DNA from: Lingula anatina
Taxonomy: Eukaryota; Brachiopoda; Lingulata; Lingulida; Lingulidae
DNA: 64,000 nucleotides
Direction of reading: 5' to 3'
Assembly: GCF_001039355.2 (NCBI RefSeq)
Contig: NW_019775448.1
Location: forward strand, 155,634 to 219,633
The notes below the pieces were generated by a model. That model searched no databases. It saw only the letters and a program-made list of their open reading frames with translations, and was not told the DNA's origin. Shown piece by piece: positions 39,501 to 61,482 of this stretch. A program made the translations under genes and the position numbers. The number at the start of each line of letters is the position of its first letter. Positions within the stretch are counted from its first letter, which is position 1.

Positions 39501-42500
39501 CTTCCATTGTGACAAGGATTACCAGCACACCAATCTAAAAAGACAGCGGAGGCCAGTAGACAGTTATTCAATGTAGAAAAAAACGAGACTCGGCTCATCT
39601 AAAACACCAGGCTCATTTGATTGCAACATACCCCATTCTTTCACCCCGATAGTAATCGCGCTTTCGTTTAGTTTAAAACGTTTTTAAATGTAGAGGAATG
39701 TCACATGGCAAAAACGATGTTGTAAAGGAATTCCTCCTTCAACTAAACTTAGTAGTAGTCTAAATAGTAATAATAATAATAATAATAATAATGTGGCTTA
39801 TTATGAATACTTCAATCAGATATCGCAAGTAAATGACCCTCTACAATGTAGTCTCGTTTAGCAGAACGGACAAAAAACAAAGTGCTGAATACATGTCGGT
39901 ACAGCAGCTCCAAATTTCTCAATGAAAACTGAAAAATTCTACAAGACCATGTACTACAAACTATTATTTTCCGTAACCCTGCCTTGCGTATTAGTTTATC
40001 AGTATTTACTTATTAGGTCACAATGTCTTCCATGGAATCCTGGTGGACACATACACTGGTAGGTCGTCTCATTGGTGATACACACACCTCCATTTTGACA
40101 AGGATCACCAGCACACCAATCTAAAAAGACAGCGGAGGCCAGTATAAGATTATTCAATGTAGAAAAAACCCCAGCCTATCTGAAACACGTCTCTTACCAG
40201 AGATATTTGATTGCAACATACCCCATTCTTTCACCCCGATAGTAATCGCGCTTTCGTTTAGTTTAAACAGTTGTTAAATGTAGAGATATGTTACATTGGC
40301 AAAAGCAATGTTTGTAAATGAAATCCTTCCTCGACTAAGTAGTAGTCTAAATAATATAATAATAATAATAATAATTATTATTATCATTATTATTATAATG
40401 TGGCTTATTATGAATACTTCAATCAGATATTGCAAGTAAATGGCCCTCTATAATGTAGTACTCGTTTAGCAGAGAGCGCATGTCGATACAGTACAGCAGC
40501 TCCAAATTTCTCAATGAAAACCAAAAAAATGCTACAAGACCATGTACTACAAAAATTTCTTTTCTGTAATCCTGCCTTGCGTATTAGGTTATCAGTATTT
40601 ACTTATTAGGTCACAATGTCTTCCATGGAATCCTGGTGGACAGATACACTGGTAACTCGTCTCATTGTTGGTACACACACCTCCATTTTGACAAGGATCA
40701 ACAGCACACCAATCTAAAAAGAGACAGTCCGATAAAATGTAAAGAACAGATTGTTGCGTGCGTCGCTGTATCTATACCTGCATTTCTGTTCTTGTTTAGA
40801 TTATTAAGTATCAAATTCTCTACGTACGTTCAGCAAATACAATTTCTTTTTATTAACCCTGCATTGATTATAAAGTGATTAGCATTACTTATTTGCTTGC
40901 AGTGTTTTCCATGGAGCCCTACAGGGCAGGTATCTATACTTGTGCTTCAGCTCTTGTTTAGATTATGTAGAATTAATTTCTATATACGTATGTTCAGCAA
41001 ACACATTTTCTTTTTATTAACCCTGCCTTGCTTATAAAGTGATTAGCATTACTTATTTGATCGCAGTGTTTTCCATAGAACTCTACGGGACAGGTACACT
41101 GGACGCATTGGTAAGCCGTCTCATTGCTGCCACACACACCTTCATTGATAGAAGTATTACCAGCACACCAATCTAAAAGGACAATGGAGAGGCGAACAAA
41201 TTCATTAATGAATAAAATATAATGCGAGGTTAAAAAAGAAATGCATATTTAAACACACATATGCCTTTTACTTCAGATATGGCATCTAATTGTCTCACAA
41301 TGGCATGTTTGTATAAATATTGAGCATCACTATTCACGTTAGGATTCCTTCGTTGTCATGTTCATACCAGGAAGTACAATACGTTTGACGTTCGACCTAT
41401 CGCGGTGTTTTGATCTTGTTTGTTACATGCACATATAAATCACACGGTGAGATTATGTGATCAAACACCTACCTTTTAAACATTTTGCACCGCCCCCAGA
41501 CAAGTCACAGCTACACTTATAACCATCGAAAAGAGCAAACTGGCTTTCATTCCCATTGCATGGGGAATTTGCGCATTGACCAATCTCTGAAACTATTGAG
41601 GATGTCTGTCGATTAACAAGCATATTGTTGCACACAATTTTTGCAGGTGAACGCAATAAACGTAATGAGCAAATAGCGTTAGCATTAGCAACAATAGCAT
41701 GATTATAGTTTAAACTATTAACACGTGAATTTTAATTGAATATTGGACCTGTGAAGATTCTTTTGTCTATAGATACTTATATTTGTCTGGTCTTAGATCT
41801 ACCAGAAAATATTTCATCAGAGAATGAGGTTGTGATAGATGTGAGGTACCCAACCTCTACCTACTACTCCTAAGGGAGGGGCAGGCGGGGGGGGGGGGAC
41901 CAAATAGCACGACACAGGGGGTGATAGGTTGTCACATCTATCACAACCTCATTCCCTGATCAAGAAGTTGTAATTTCTTGCCCTAATGAAGTCTGACATA
42001 TTGGCTACTTAGACCAGACAAATATAAGTAGCTATAGACAAAAGAATCTTTATAAGTCTATTACAATAATATAGCAAATGAAACTCTTCAAAACTTGAAT
42101 ATTGTATTTAACACGTCTACTTATTACATGTAGAAACGTTGCGTCAAGTACGCATAATTTTAAAAGTTTAAGACGTCCGCCTTAATTACCTTCAGTGCTA
42201 TCGCTGCAACCAACTCTCTGCAGTACTGTTGTACAGTTAGATGACGGGTCTGCCCGGAAAGCGTTCCATGAGGTGTACACGGACACGTTCTGAATCGACT
42301 GGACTACGTTTCCACACCCGTCTTGAACGAACCACGTGCGCTGGATGTCCACCCCACAGCCATTGTCATTGATCGAATCTGTGAAGTTAATGGTGATATC
42401 GCGATAGGCAACGCAGCGCTCAGAGGCAGTCGCATTTGGGGTGTCCGCTGCAATCGTAAAGTTATTGGCAACTGAGGCGTTACCTGAAAATTAACCACAG

Positions 42501-45500
42501 ACGTGAATATGACTGTGCTCAATAGTAAATTTATCATTTTAAAAATCCATCGATTGACTCAGAAGCAGTATTTAAGCAGCGTAAACTTTACAGGACACGA
42601 TAAAAGTATCACAAGAAAAGTCATCAAAACACCGTGTATTGAACTGAACAAGAAAAATACTCTCTATCTTTGTATAATATAGGGGGGGATTGGGCTAGTC
42701 CGCCCTCGGGGCAAATCCGCACACCCCCATATCTCGAAAGTGAAACAATGAATCACGCCCTCCGCCAATTTGAGAAGTCACATTATATGTGGAAGCGCGC
42801 TAAAGTAAAAATCGCGGCCTGTAAAACCACGTAGTGTTCCTCGTCAGTCAAAACTCGTTTTATTACATGGTAAGTAAATTTTTCAGACTCTATTTATTGT
42901 CTAATTTTGTCGACAGAGTATAGATTTGTGGTAAGTCATTTATATGTATATTATGCAGGGGGTATGGCCTTATCTGCGACATATTATTGGTTTGCATACG
43001 TATTGCAAATATTATGCAATCACGTGTTTAACAAAATATCCTATTGGGGCAAGTCCGCTACTTTTGCACGGGGCTAGTTCGCTCCAGGGCGGACTTGCCT
43101 CATTACAAAAACCTTTTGTTAAACATATTTTCTGATGAAAGTTAACGTTTTTTAAATGTTTTATTTTTAACGGGTATTCTCAGAGTATTGGCATGGTTAT
43201 ATTACAGTGGCAGATTTAGAGGGGGGCGGGTCAGGGGAGTCCTGACCCCCCCCCCCCTTCGAGTTCTGGTCCCCTCTTGGAATTAGTATTCTGACTAGCT
43301 GAATCATAATTCTAAACCGTACCAAATGGCACCGTTCGCCCTCTTAAGTAACAAATATTTTCGGGCCCCGAACCCTACGCCAAGTGTGTGTAAGGGGGGG
43401 GGGGGGGGGGGGNGATTTGTTGTTGATAATTGATTAGTTGTTGATAATTTCAATAAACATTTTGATATTTTGGTCAAATCTGCTGTCGTCTTTAACATTA
43501 GTTATATTTTTGAAGTTACCATAGGCAAACAAAATTGAGGAGTCGTTAAAGAGTGGCTGCTTAAGTTGCTGCGGTTACTCGGTCTTACTGATTAAAATGC
43601 ACAATGTTGGACAAAAGCACATTTTCTTATGGATTCAAGAATGTGTGTGGACTTGCCCCGGGGTGGGGCAAGTTCGCACACTTGGACTAGACTTTTTAAA
43701 ATTTACTCTCATATAATTTACAGTGGACGCCTAATACTTATCCATAATAAAGGCATTTAAATAATCGACCTGACAAATTTCTAGGAGCCTGACGATAATA
43801 GTATGACTCTCATGCCATTTTTTATGAAAATGGTGCGGACTCGCCCCACTCTCCCCTACAATGCCATGGCTTGTCTTTACCTGAAACAATGACTGTATCT
43901 CTAGGAAAGTCCACTTCCGGCGGCAAGGAAGACAAATCCTCATCAATTAAGCCATCTTCGTCATCATCAATACCATTAAAGAGTTCTTCATCAATTTTCA
44001 TGTCACAGTCGTTATCAACGCCATCCGCCGGCTGACCAGTATTCGGTACACATTTGGTCACGTCTAGGTTTGCAAGTCTCAGTCCTCCTGGGTAACCATA
44101 AGAAACGTACTCGGCAAACCCGTAGGAGAATACTGAGAAAGTCTGGATAGGAGAAATATGCTCTATTCGATGTGTACCCGCAGTGACGTTCAGCTGAACA
44201 GCAGTTAAGTCGGTTCCGGGAATGGCTAGCCATGTAACACCATTGAGAGGGACTCCATCAACTCTCAGGTCTTCTTTAGAACTGTTCTTGATGACTATGT
44301 TGACGAAGTTTTTGTAAACTTTGTCAGGAAGATTGGCGGTGGCGATAGTGTAACTAGATGAGAATTGTTCTATGGCAGGCACAATCATCATATATGGATC
44401 ACTTTCTAGACCATCTGTGTTTTGGCTCTGCGTAAACTGCAGCACCATAATCGGCTTACTGGCATTGACAAACACAGGAGCGTTTTTCAATACCTTGAAT
44501 TCATAGAACTCGGATCTATTAAGCAATAAACGCGGTACACCGGTTATGTCGACCGCGGTGTCATCAGTGCTGCCTACAACGCGGATAACGTCCCCACTTT
44601 GCCGGTAAGCTGATGGAACCACTGTGAACGTATAGCCCCATCTATCGACTGGATACATCTGTTCCACCAAATGATCACAGGCGGTAACCCCACAGGGCAC
44701 TTGTGTGCACTGATTACCTGACATTACTGCTAGTGGTTTTGATGAATTGATTCTTGTGCCTGTGATGTCACTGGTAGATTGGATCTGAATGGTTTCCAAT
44801 CTGTTGAGAGTTATCACTGTTTCAGAACGTATATTGAGGCCCATAACTATGATATCTGAGCCATTAGGAGGAGTAATTTCTATCTGCGTACTGTTGTGCA
44901 CTCCAACCAGTCCTACAAGTGCATTATAACCACTAATACAGGCTTTGTAGCCACCAGCAATGTACTCCTGCCCAAGAATATCCACAGGGAGAGCTACAAA
45001 TGCGTCCAAACTAAAAGATTCTGCATTGGAACCATAGAGAATAAACTCTTCGTCTGCAGACAAATGGAGACCTTTGAACTCTTTGTTCGAGTTTTTCATT
45101 ACAAAACTATTAGGAATTTCAACCTGCGTTATTAAACCTCTGCTTACGTTGGCTGTTCTAGTAAGAAATGGTAGACGGTAGAGATACAGTGGGTGAGCAG
45201 ATATACGGACTTGGATCGGAGAAGGGTAGTTGGTTGTAAGGAATAGATTCAGGCTGACTGGATCTACGAATGCATTGTCCATGAAAGCTATGATGAATTC
45301 TTTGCCGCTGTTATCAGGAACATCTAAAATGAAAATGAGAGTTGCCTTAATTTTGTTAAAAACACTTTATTCTCAGCTTTGTCCCTTCTATTATAACTTG
45401 GCTAATGGTACCATTAATATATTAACACATGTTATATATACATAATTATAAAACAGCATGGAAGTAACAAAAATGGCGGTCGGCACTTCTTAGCCTTTGA

Positions 45501-45902
45501 AAAAATCATTATCTTATCGCTCAGAACATTTATTCTAATCGAAAGTCTCAAGGCAGCGACTGGATTTTATTTCGTTATTTATTTCGGCGTAAAAGAGCCT
45601 CCCTAAAATACTTTTAATTCGTTCCCACAATTTAATTCTTTGCCACTGTTTTATTGATTCATTCCCACAATTTTTAATTATTCTTCCCTACAGTGTAATA
45701 ATTCGTTCCTACAGTTTAAATAAATCATTTGGTAATGCTGTTCGTCGTATTTTGCTAACTACTAGTATATATAACCCACATATTACATAGTCTTACATTT
45801 CCAAAATAAGATATTAAAGCCTTAAAAAATCTTACCTGTGTCGCCACCCAAAAAGCAAAGAAAAGAGCAGAAAATACAGAGCAGAAAATACAGCACTTTC
45901 AT
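35880..45902 (-). CDS. Receptor gene B: IgGFc-binding/EGF type I membrane protein
   Basis: Twelve exons: 45836-45902, 43881-45323, 42190-42483, 41473-41586, 41053-41172, 40603-40713, 40010-40120, 39424-39534, 38874-38984, 37710-37820, 36996-37152, 35880-36579. Total 3450 bp, 1149 aa, all phases consistent. Order: signal peptide, IgGFc-binding domain, HYR-like domain, short EGF-like exon, six EGF exons, transmembrane helix, repetitive cytoplasmic tail. EGF exons are phase 1-1, so they can be added or lost without breaking the frame. A half EGF exon near 40889-40950 is not part of the model. Likely a surface recognition or adhesion receptor; ligand unknown. Confidence 0.93.
36996..37152 (-). 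CDS. Gene B transmembrane exon
   Basis: 157 bp. An extracellular Ala/Thr-rich stem ([17 protein letters not shown]) is followed by [20 protein letters not shown] and WNRYLKK. Acceptor ATTCCAG, donor GTATCG, phase 2 exit as in the paralogues. Confidence 0.92.
37710..41172 (-). CDS. Gene B EGF exon array (six exons)
   Basis: Exons 41053-41172 (120 bp) and 40603-40713, 40010-40120, 39424-39534, 38874-38984, 37710-37820 (111 bp each). The 111-bp units follow DWC..xPCxNGGVCxNNETxYQC followed by [14 protein letters not shown], i.e. C-x4-C-x5-C-x8/9-C-x-C-x8-C, with a conserved NET glycosylation sequon. Each is flanked by a TTTTTAG acceptor and A|GTAAxT donor. The first unit has lost the second Cys (CAGNTS) and gained one later (QCVQCTC). 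Introns between units share segments and (AAT)n tracts, a sign of exon-plus-intron duplication. Confidence 0.93.
40889..40950 (-). pseudogene. Half EGF exon remnant between EGF exons 1 and 2 of gene B
   Basis: Only the 3' half of an EGF unit is present: [13 protein letters not shown] in minus-strand reading, with an intact A|GTAATG donor context. Sequence 5' of it no longer matches an EGF exon and no acceptor is seen. Confidence 0.7.
41473..41586 (-). CDS. Gene B exon 4: EGF-like
   Basis: 114 bp: [16 protein letters not shown]...[15 protein letters not shown]. Six cysteines; sister of exon 4 in A and C. Confidence 0.88.
41745..42060. mobile_element. Fold-back element in gene B intron 3
   Basis: The left arm (AGATTCTTTTGTCTATAGAT, then TTGTCTGGTCT and GAATGAGGTTGTGATAGATG) is mirrored by the right arm around a G-rich centre (41886-41899). 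The corresponding gene C intron (55831-56077) lacks it. TTGAATATTG occurs on both sides (about 41736 and 42095) and may be a target duplication, though the right copy is about 35 bp beyond the arm. Confidence 0.7.
42190..42483 (-). CDS. Gene B exon 3: HYR-like Cys-containing domain
   Basis: 294 bp, phase 1-1: [50 protein letters not shown]. Nearly identical to the gene C exon. Confidence 0.9.
42682..43856. mobile_element. Non-autonomous DNA transposon of about 1.2 kb in gene B intron 2
   Basis: The ends are inverted: TAGGGGGGGATTGGGCTAGT then CCGC on the left, and the inverse of TAGGGGAGAGTGGGGCGAGT then CCGC on the right, both next to TA. The matching gene C intron is only 221 bp and reads straight through (TTTGTGTATATACAAT). 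Internally it carries two more GGGGCAAGT(C/T)CGC-type motifs (about 43045 and 43660) and no ORF. Contains a poly-G run and single N at 43413. Confidence 0.78.
43413..43413. other. Single-N assembly join after poly-G
   Basis: N directly after about 20 G within the transposon of gene B intron 2. Confidence 0.85.
43881..45323 (-). CDS. Gene B exon 2: IgGFc-binding N-terminal domain
   Basis: 1443 bp. Same landmarks as gene A: a [13 protein letters not shown] start, [39 protein letters not shown], and a terminal acidic [20 protein letters not shown] followed by [10 protein letters not shown]. Very similar to gene C, less so to A. Confidence 0.95.
45836..45902 (-). CDS. Gene B exon 1: signal peptide
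   Basis: [20 protein letters not shown] then DT and one base; two codons longer than in A and C. Donor GTAAGAT. Confidence 0.92.
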
Positions 45903-45972
45903 TTTTCACGATGACACCTAAACCAACTCTTGGAACGATTGCTTGTGACGTTTCCTTTTCTTATATTACCGA

Positions 45973-45997
45973 GGTCACAAGAAACACGCAAACAGCC
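45973..45997 (-). promoter_or_regulatory. Conserved upstream block of gene B
   Basis: Plus-strand GGTCACAAGAAACACGCAAA followed by CAGCC, about 70 bp upstream of the gene B start codon; matches the blocks of A and C. Confidence 0.5.
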
Positions 45998-47909
45998 TTG
46001 TTCATTTTCATGTAAAAGCGCATTAAGGTATGCACTTCAACATTCTTTCTCTTCAGAAAGAGAAAAAAGATGAGATTTGTGACACCGAATACCACAAATT
46101 ATCCCGTGACACGTAAAATAGACCAATGCGTGTAAAAATGGCTGAATATTAATAATGTTTAGTCCTTTATAAGCTCTCCATTTACAATTTGCTCAATACC
46201 ACATATTACTGGGCGAATTTTTTGGCCTTGGGCCCATATTTTAGGACCGGTGCATTGAGGCAAGAGCCACAGCTGCCAACAGACCTAAAAGGGAAAATTT
46301 AATAGCAACAGTATGTGTCAATAGACAAAAAGAGGAATGTGGAAGGTGACGATGAAGGTCTTACAAACTAGAAATATGGATACGTCAGCGGCGTTGTAAT
46401 TTCTTTGACTATACATAAATAGCGTGTTCTTGTTTTGTTATGATTGTTATTGATCATTTATTGTAAAATGTTTTATCCATCAACTTCCTTTTTGCACGAG
46501 AAACGTTTTCATGTAAAAATTACATGACTGACTGAATATCACAAAGCCCCTAAATGCTGTTTTGTTTACTTTTGGCGTTGTTGTTAAGTGTACCAAAACA
46601 TTACATTGAAAACCATGTTTGCTTTTTAACCTCACGGAAGGTATCAGGTTGACACAATTTACCGTATGTGTTGGACGTAATTCTAACCACCAGACTGGTA
46701 TAGGCTCACATAATTTGACCTAGGTGGACTGTCATACTCGTCTGGTGACCCTATTTACTCTTTATCCCCAAAATTTTCAGCTTTAGGAGCCGACATTCAG
46801 TTAACAGGCATGCAAATAATATATAATTTAGTTATACTGTATAACTAGAATTTTTCCCATTATGACCACAATGTACCCATCTTTTTTCACAAACCCCAAA
46901 AGTCATGTTTGCACATGGTGATTTTCAAAGAGCCATTTTCCACAAGTAGAGGTCCTTTTGGTGTCAAAAGGGTGTTGGTCTGCAAAGGAACGTTAGGCAC
47001 ATGGCATACTACCGAGACCCTTGAAACCTTTGTTTTGCTGACAATACACTGGTGTTTGAAAATACCTACTCAGTTTCTACATTCACGCCAAAGTTGAACA
47101 ATGGACTTTACAACAGAAAGAATCTACACTTTAACACAATCTACCTTGGAGTTTAAAACCTTCATACTCATCTTTTGGACATTTTTTACTATAATTTAAG
47201 AAGCGCTGACACAAACCCTTTTTACTCTGCTAGTGGTCTCAATTTCTTACCCTATGCTCAATCGCTTGTATTGCAATGGTACACCAGGCCGTTTTTTCCT
47301 CCTAGAGATACCACTGACGAAATTAATTTTTGAAAATAAGGCCTAATTAATTTACTTTTGAATATTAACTGATAAACCAAAAAGCAAATGGCACGTTCTC
47401 ATTATATGCTTTATTAATCAATGAAAACATATTTCTATAAACATGTTGACAGTAAACAAAGGATTATGGCTGGATATACTGCTATACTGTATAGCATTTA
47501 AATTTACTGCTTCTTCAACAAGTATTATTGAGCACAAATAGATACTAGTCACTCACACAATACTTTCAAATAATGAATTACAGATTCTGAGATTCCCTTT
47601 CTATGGGATATTTTTAGTATAAATATCTGAATTACTCAGAAGCACAGCTAAATAAATCTTCATACAGGAAAAACAAGTAAAACTACAATTTAAATAGGCA
47701 GGGGACATTGTGAATAACATACCCACAAGATAATTCTTTCCTTGTTTAACCGAATAAAGCTCTACAGATTTAGTCAAATGCGCCATGGATTGACTGATCA
47801 AAATATTGAGTAATTTAAAAACTTTGAAAAATGATAAAAATACTTGTACAAACATTTGATTTTCATTTTACAAATGAATCAACTCTACCCAAATTCAAAT
47901 ATTCCAAGC

Positions 47910-47941
47910 TGTGCTTGAATTTTCAACTGGAATTAGATAAA
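47910..47941 (-). pseudogene. Relic of a transmembrane-exon start (acceptor side)
   Basis: The plus-strand string AATTTTCAACTGGAATTAGA equals the intron/exon border of the transmembrane exons in B (37146), C (50266) and D (62510). Nothing else of the exon remains, and an N follows 30 bp later. Confidence 0.55.
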
Positions 47942-47970
47942 TTTTCTAAAAATGTTTAAAACATCTTTCC

Positions 47971-47971
47971 N
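47971..47971. other. Single-N assembly join
   Basis: One N next to the transmembrane-exon relic, so sequence may be missing here. Confidence 0.85.
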
Positions 47972-48949
47972 GCTTTCATTTTAATAGAAAGGTCTTAAAG
48001 GAAAACTAAGAGTTAATCGAAGAACAAAAGTATAAGATTTTAAACATTATCACAACGTTTTGATCTAGCAAACTTACTTTATTGTAATAAGCTTCAAATT
48101 GACAGTCGACTTACATGTATCTGAAGTTTTATCACTTCTGATTGGATCTTTAAAATGTGTCCTCTAAATCTGCAAATAGTGACTATTAGTCCGGCGGTAA
48201 AGCTGTTTTTTAAAGAAAAAATTATCATATTATCGGAGACTTTCATCGGTGACTTACACATCCTTATTAGTCCTTTAATATGTTTCTCGCAGTTAACAAG
48301 CGTGTATACTTAAGCATTTTGAGAAAGCTCAGAATATCTGCCATCTACCGCCGCCTTCTAGCATAGGAATACATTGTTTTCAACTACTGCCTAAAAGACA
48401 CTATGTCCATGCATTATTAAAGTTAGTTTCTCAGTATTTTCCACATCATCAATATGTTATGATAAGATAATTGGTTTCTCAGAAATGTTTATCCTCGGGC
48501 ATTTTGAGTAAATCCAAGATATGCCCGCCATTTGCTGTTTCGAGATCTAAATTTCTAGTTTTCGCGGCTAAGGGTGACTTCATCTCTCTCCACTCAATTC
48601 CGAGAGTGGCTCAAAAATCAGAAATTTACCAGTAAAAACATGACCCTAAATATTTACATCTCTCAGTATTTGACTGATGATTAGTTATCAGTAGGCCTAT
48701 ATACAATATAAATGATGATAACTAGTCGGCAAACACAAGTCACCATGTGCACGCTCACTGCGGCCCGAGGATTTTATGTCGGGGGAAAGGAAGAGTTGGA
48801 AATAATTGTCGGGGAATTGAAGCGTGTCAAAGTGAATTATGCATATGCATCCAAGAGTCTCTCCCTTTAAAATATCCTCCTTGTGTAACGTTATGTATGG
48901 CGATATAATCACTAAAGAATCTTCTCTAACTACTGTAGCATAAACGTTA

Positions 48950-59387
<10,438 letters not shown>

Positions 59388-59477
59388 TTTTCACGGTGAC
59401 TCTTTTACCTCTTCTGGGACACTGCTTCTGACGCCTTCTCTATTTTCTACACAGCCCTTATGAAGAGTTATTTTACA

Positions 59478-59502
59478 GGTCACAAGAAACAAGCAAACAG
59501 CT
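59478..59502 (-). promoter_or_regulatory. Conserved upstream block of gene C
   Basis: Plus-strand GGTCACAAGAAACAAGCAAA followed by CAG, about 90 bp upstream of the start codon; same block as in A and B. Confidence 0.5.
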
Positions 59503-61482
59503 TTACGCCTATTATTTATCTTTATATAAAAGGGCATTCTTTATACACAGAAATATCCCATTCTTAAAAAGAGAAAGAAAAAAGATAAGATTTGTGACAT
59601 CGAACACCACAGATTCTCTTCAGTGACAAATAATTTAGACCAAGGCGTGTTATAGGGACTGTATTTTAATATTGTTTACTTGGTACATGTTCTCCATCTA
59701 CAATTTGCACAATGCGGCATATTACTGGACAAAATTATTGGCCTTGTGTCCAACCCCCGACCAGTTGAGGTACTCTGACCATAGGGTGCTAGTAATGCTG
59801 AAAGCGTGTGATTGTGTATAGTACATGTACATGTACAATGTGTTTTAGTGGGGCCCTAAAATAAGAGGCAAGGGACATAGCTGTTACCAGACCTAAAGGG
59901 AGGTATTTCATAACAGACGTATGTGCCACTAGTCTAAATGTGATAAGTTAAAGGAGGCGGTGAAGGTCTTACAAAATAGAAATGCCAACAGGGATAAAAC
60001 TTTCTCTGACTATTTAAAAGCGTCTCTTTCTTGTTTTATTATGACTGCCGTTGATGATTAATTGTAAAAATAATTTACCCAACATGTTCCTTTTCTCATG
60101 AAAATCTGTTTGATACGGTAGCATAATATTGCATCGACTGTTTAATAGGAAGCAACAATCACCACTTTGTTTACTTTTGGCTTTGTCGTTGATTTACCAA
60201 GCCATTAGATTGAAAACCAAGTTTGATTTGAACCCTCATAGAAAGTATCAAGTTGACACAGTCGTATCCATATTTATTGAAAGTGCAAGTTTTTCTAAGC
60301 ACCAGACGGGTAAAGGCTGACATAATTTGACTTAATTGGGCAGAATTACTTGTGTGGTAGCCCGTTTAACTGAACAACAAGTTTCTCCAAGCACAAGTTC
60401 CTGTTCGTATTTGATATGAAAATAACGACAGCATAATATTGACTCGATTGAGTATCACAAAGCTCTGAATAATACTTGATTTAAGTTTGGCGTTGCTCAG
60501 AGGATATGTAGTTACACTGTAACATAGCCGTATACATATCTGTATTTTAATAAGAAGATATTAAAGGAAAATTGGCAAACACACGAAGAACAAAAGTATA
60601 AGATTTTTAACATTATCACAAAGTGATGAACTTGCAAACTTTTGTAAAAAAATTGCAAACAGCTTCATTTGGACAATAGACTTATCTGATATTTCTCCAC
60701 TTCTGATAGACCTTTACAGCTTCGTGTGAATGGCTAGATGTTAACTTCTTCTGTTTACTGAAGAGCTTGCAGTAAACAAAAGAATGCTGAGGAGCAGTAA
60801 AAGAATAAGCCAACATCTAGCCATCTAGCTGCAAAAGGCCTATTGAATCATTTTAAAATGTGTGTTCTCAATGAAAAAACAAGACAAGTATACAATTAAG
60901 GTATAAACGTTGTATTTCACGTTATGAGTTGGTTTTGGTAAGCATAAGCAATCGCTGGCCCGGTATTAACCTAGCACTGCCATCATAACTCAGGTATAAC
61001 CTTAAAAGTACAAAATACAGTGGGCACATGAAGAACAAAAGAAAACATATGGCGAAAAAATTACAAAAAAACACACCATAAACCGGTACTTTACACCCTA
61101 TACTACTGTATACTACTGCATTTTAAGCCATTATGTATATGCAATCATCATCTTCCACTGCTCTATTATTACCTGGTTCTGTTCAGACATAGAAGGTTAA
61201 AACGCATACTGTGTGCGTTAAATAGTGGCATAGTAAAAAAAAAATTCCTGGAATTTTCAGCAATTGTCTCTTGATCTCCAAATTAGACCATGTCCATACC
61301 TCTGAAAAAATCACAATTGGCACAAAGTCCGGCTGGCAAAGCTGTCCCCTCTCAGTGCCCAAGCAGAAATTCGCATATACACTGCACATTGTACAATCCA
61401 TCCTTATTTTCCTTTTGTTATATCAAATATGGCAAAAAAATTACACTCTACATCCTAAATTACTGTAGCATTGTACGCCATT
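59503..61482. other. Intergenic region between gene C start and gene D stop
   Basis: About 2 kb. Homologous to the upstream flanks of A and B up to about 60260. A second partial copy of part of that flank lies at about 60410-60540 (GACAGCATAATATTG...ATCACAAAGC). Contains a fold-back element (60710-60841). No other gene seen. Confidence 0.7.
60710..60841. mobile_element. Fold-back MITE downstream of gene D
   Basis: ATGGCTAGATGTTAACTTCT then TCTGTTTACTG is mirrored by the inverse of CAGTAAAAGAATAAGCCAAC then ATCTAGCCAT. The homologous flank of gene C (about 48130-48160) lacks it. Confidence 0.68.

Larger units (their letters stand above)
45998..48949. other. Intergenic region between gene B start and gene C stop
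   Basis: About 3 kb. To about 46660 it is homologous to upstream flanks of A and C. About 46690-47900 is extra sequence with no recognised gene. A transmembrane-exon relic lies at about 47910-47941, next to a single N at 47971. From about 48050 to 48680 it matches the region downstream of gene B (34690-35580). Confidence 0.7.

Noticed and set aside
37710-41172. Regularly spaced similar segments of about 110 bp, superficially like a CRISPR or satellite array
   Set aside because: Each is an EGF exon with splice sites and conserved cysteines; spacers are introns of variable length.
46909-47097. 62-codon plus-strand frame in the B-C intergenic region
   Set aside because: No start context, splice sites or recognisable motif; likely chance.
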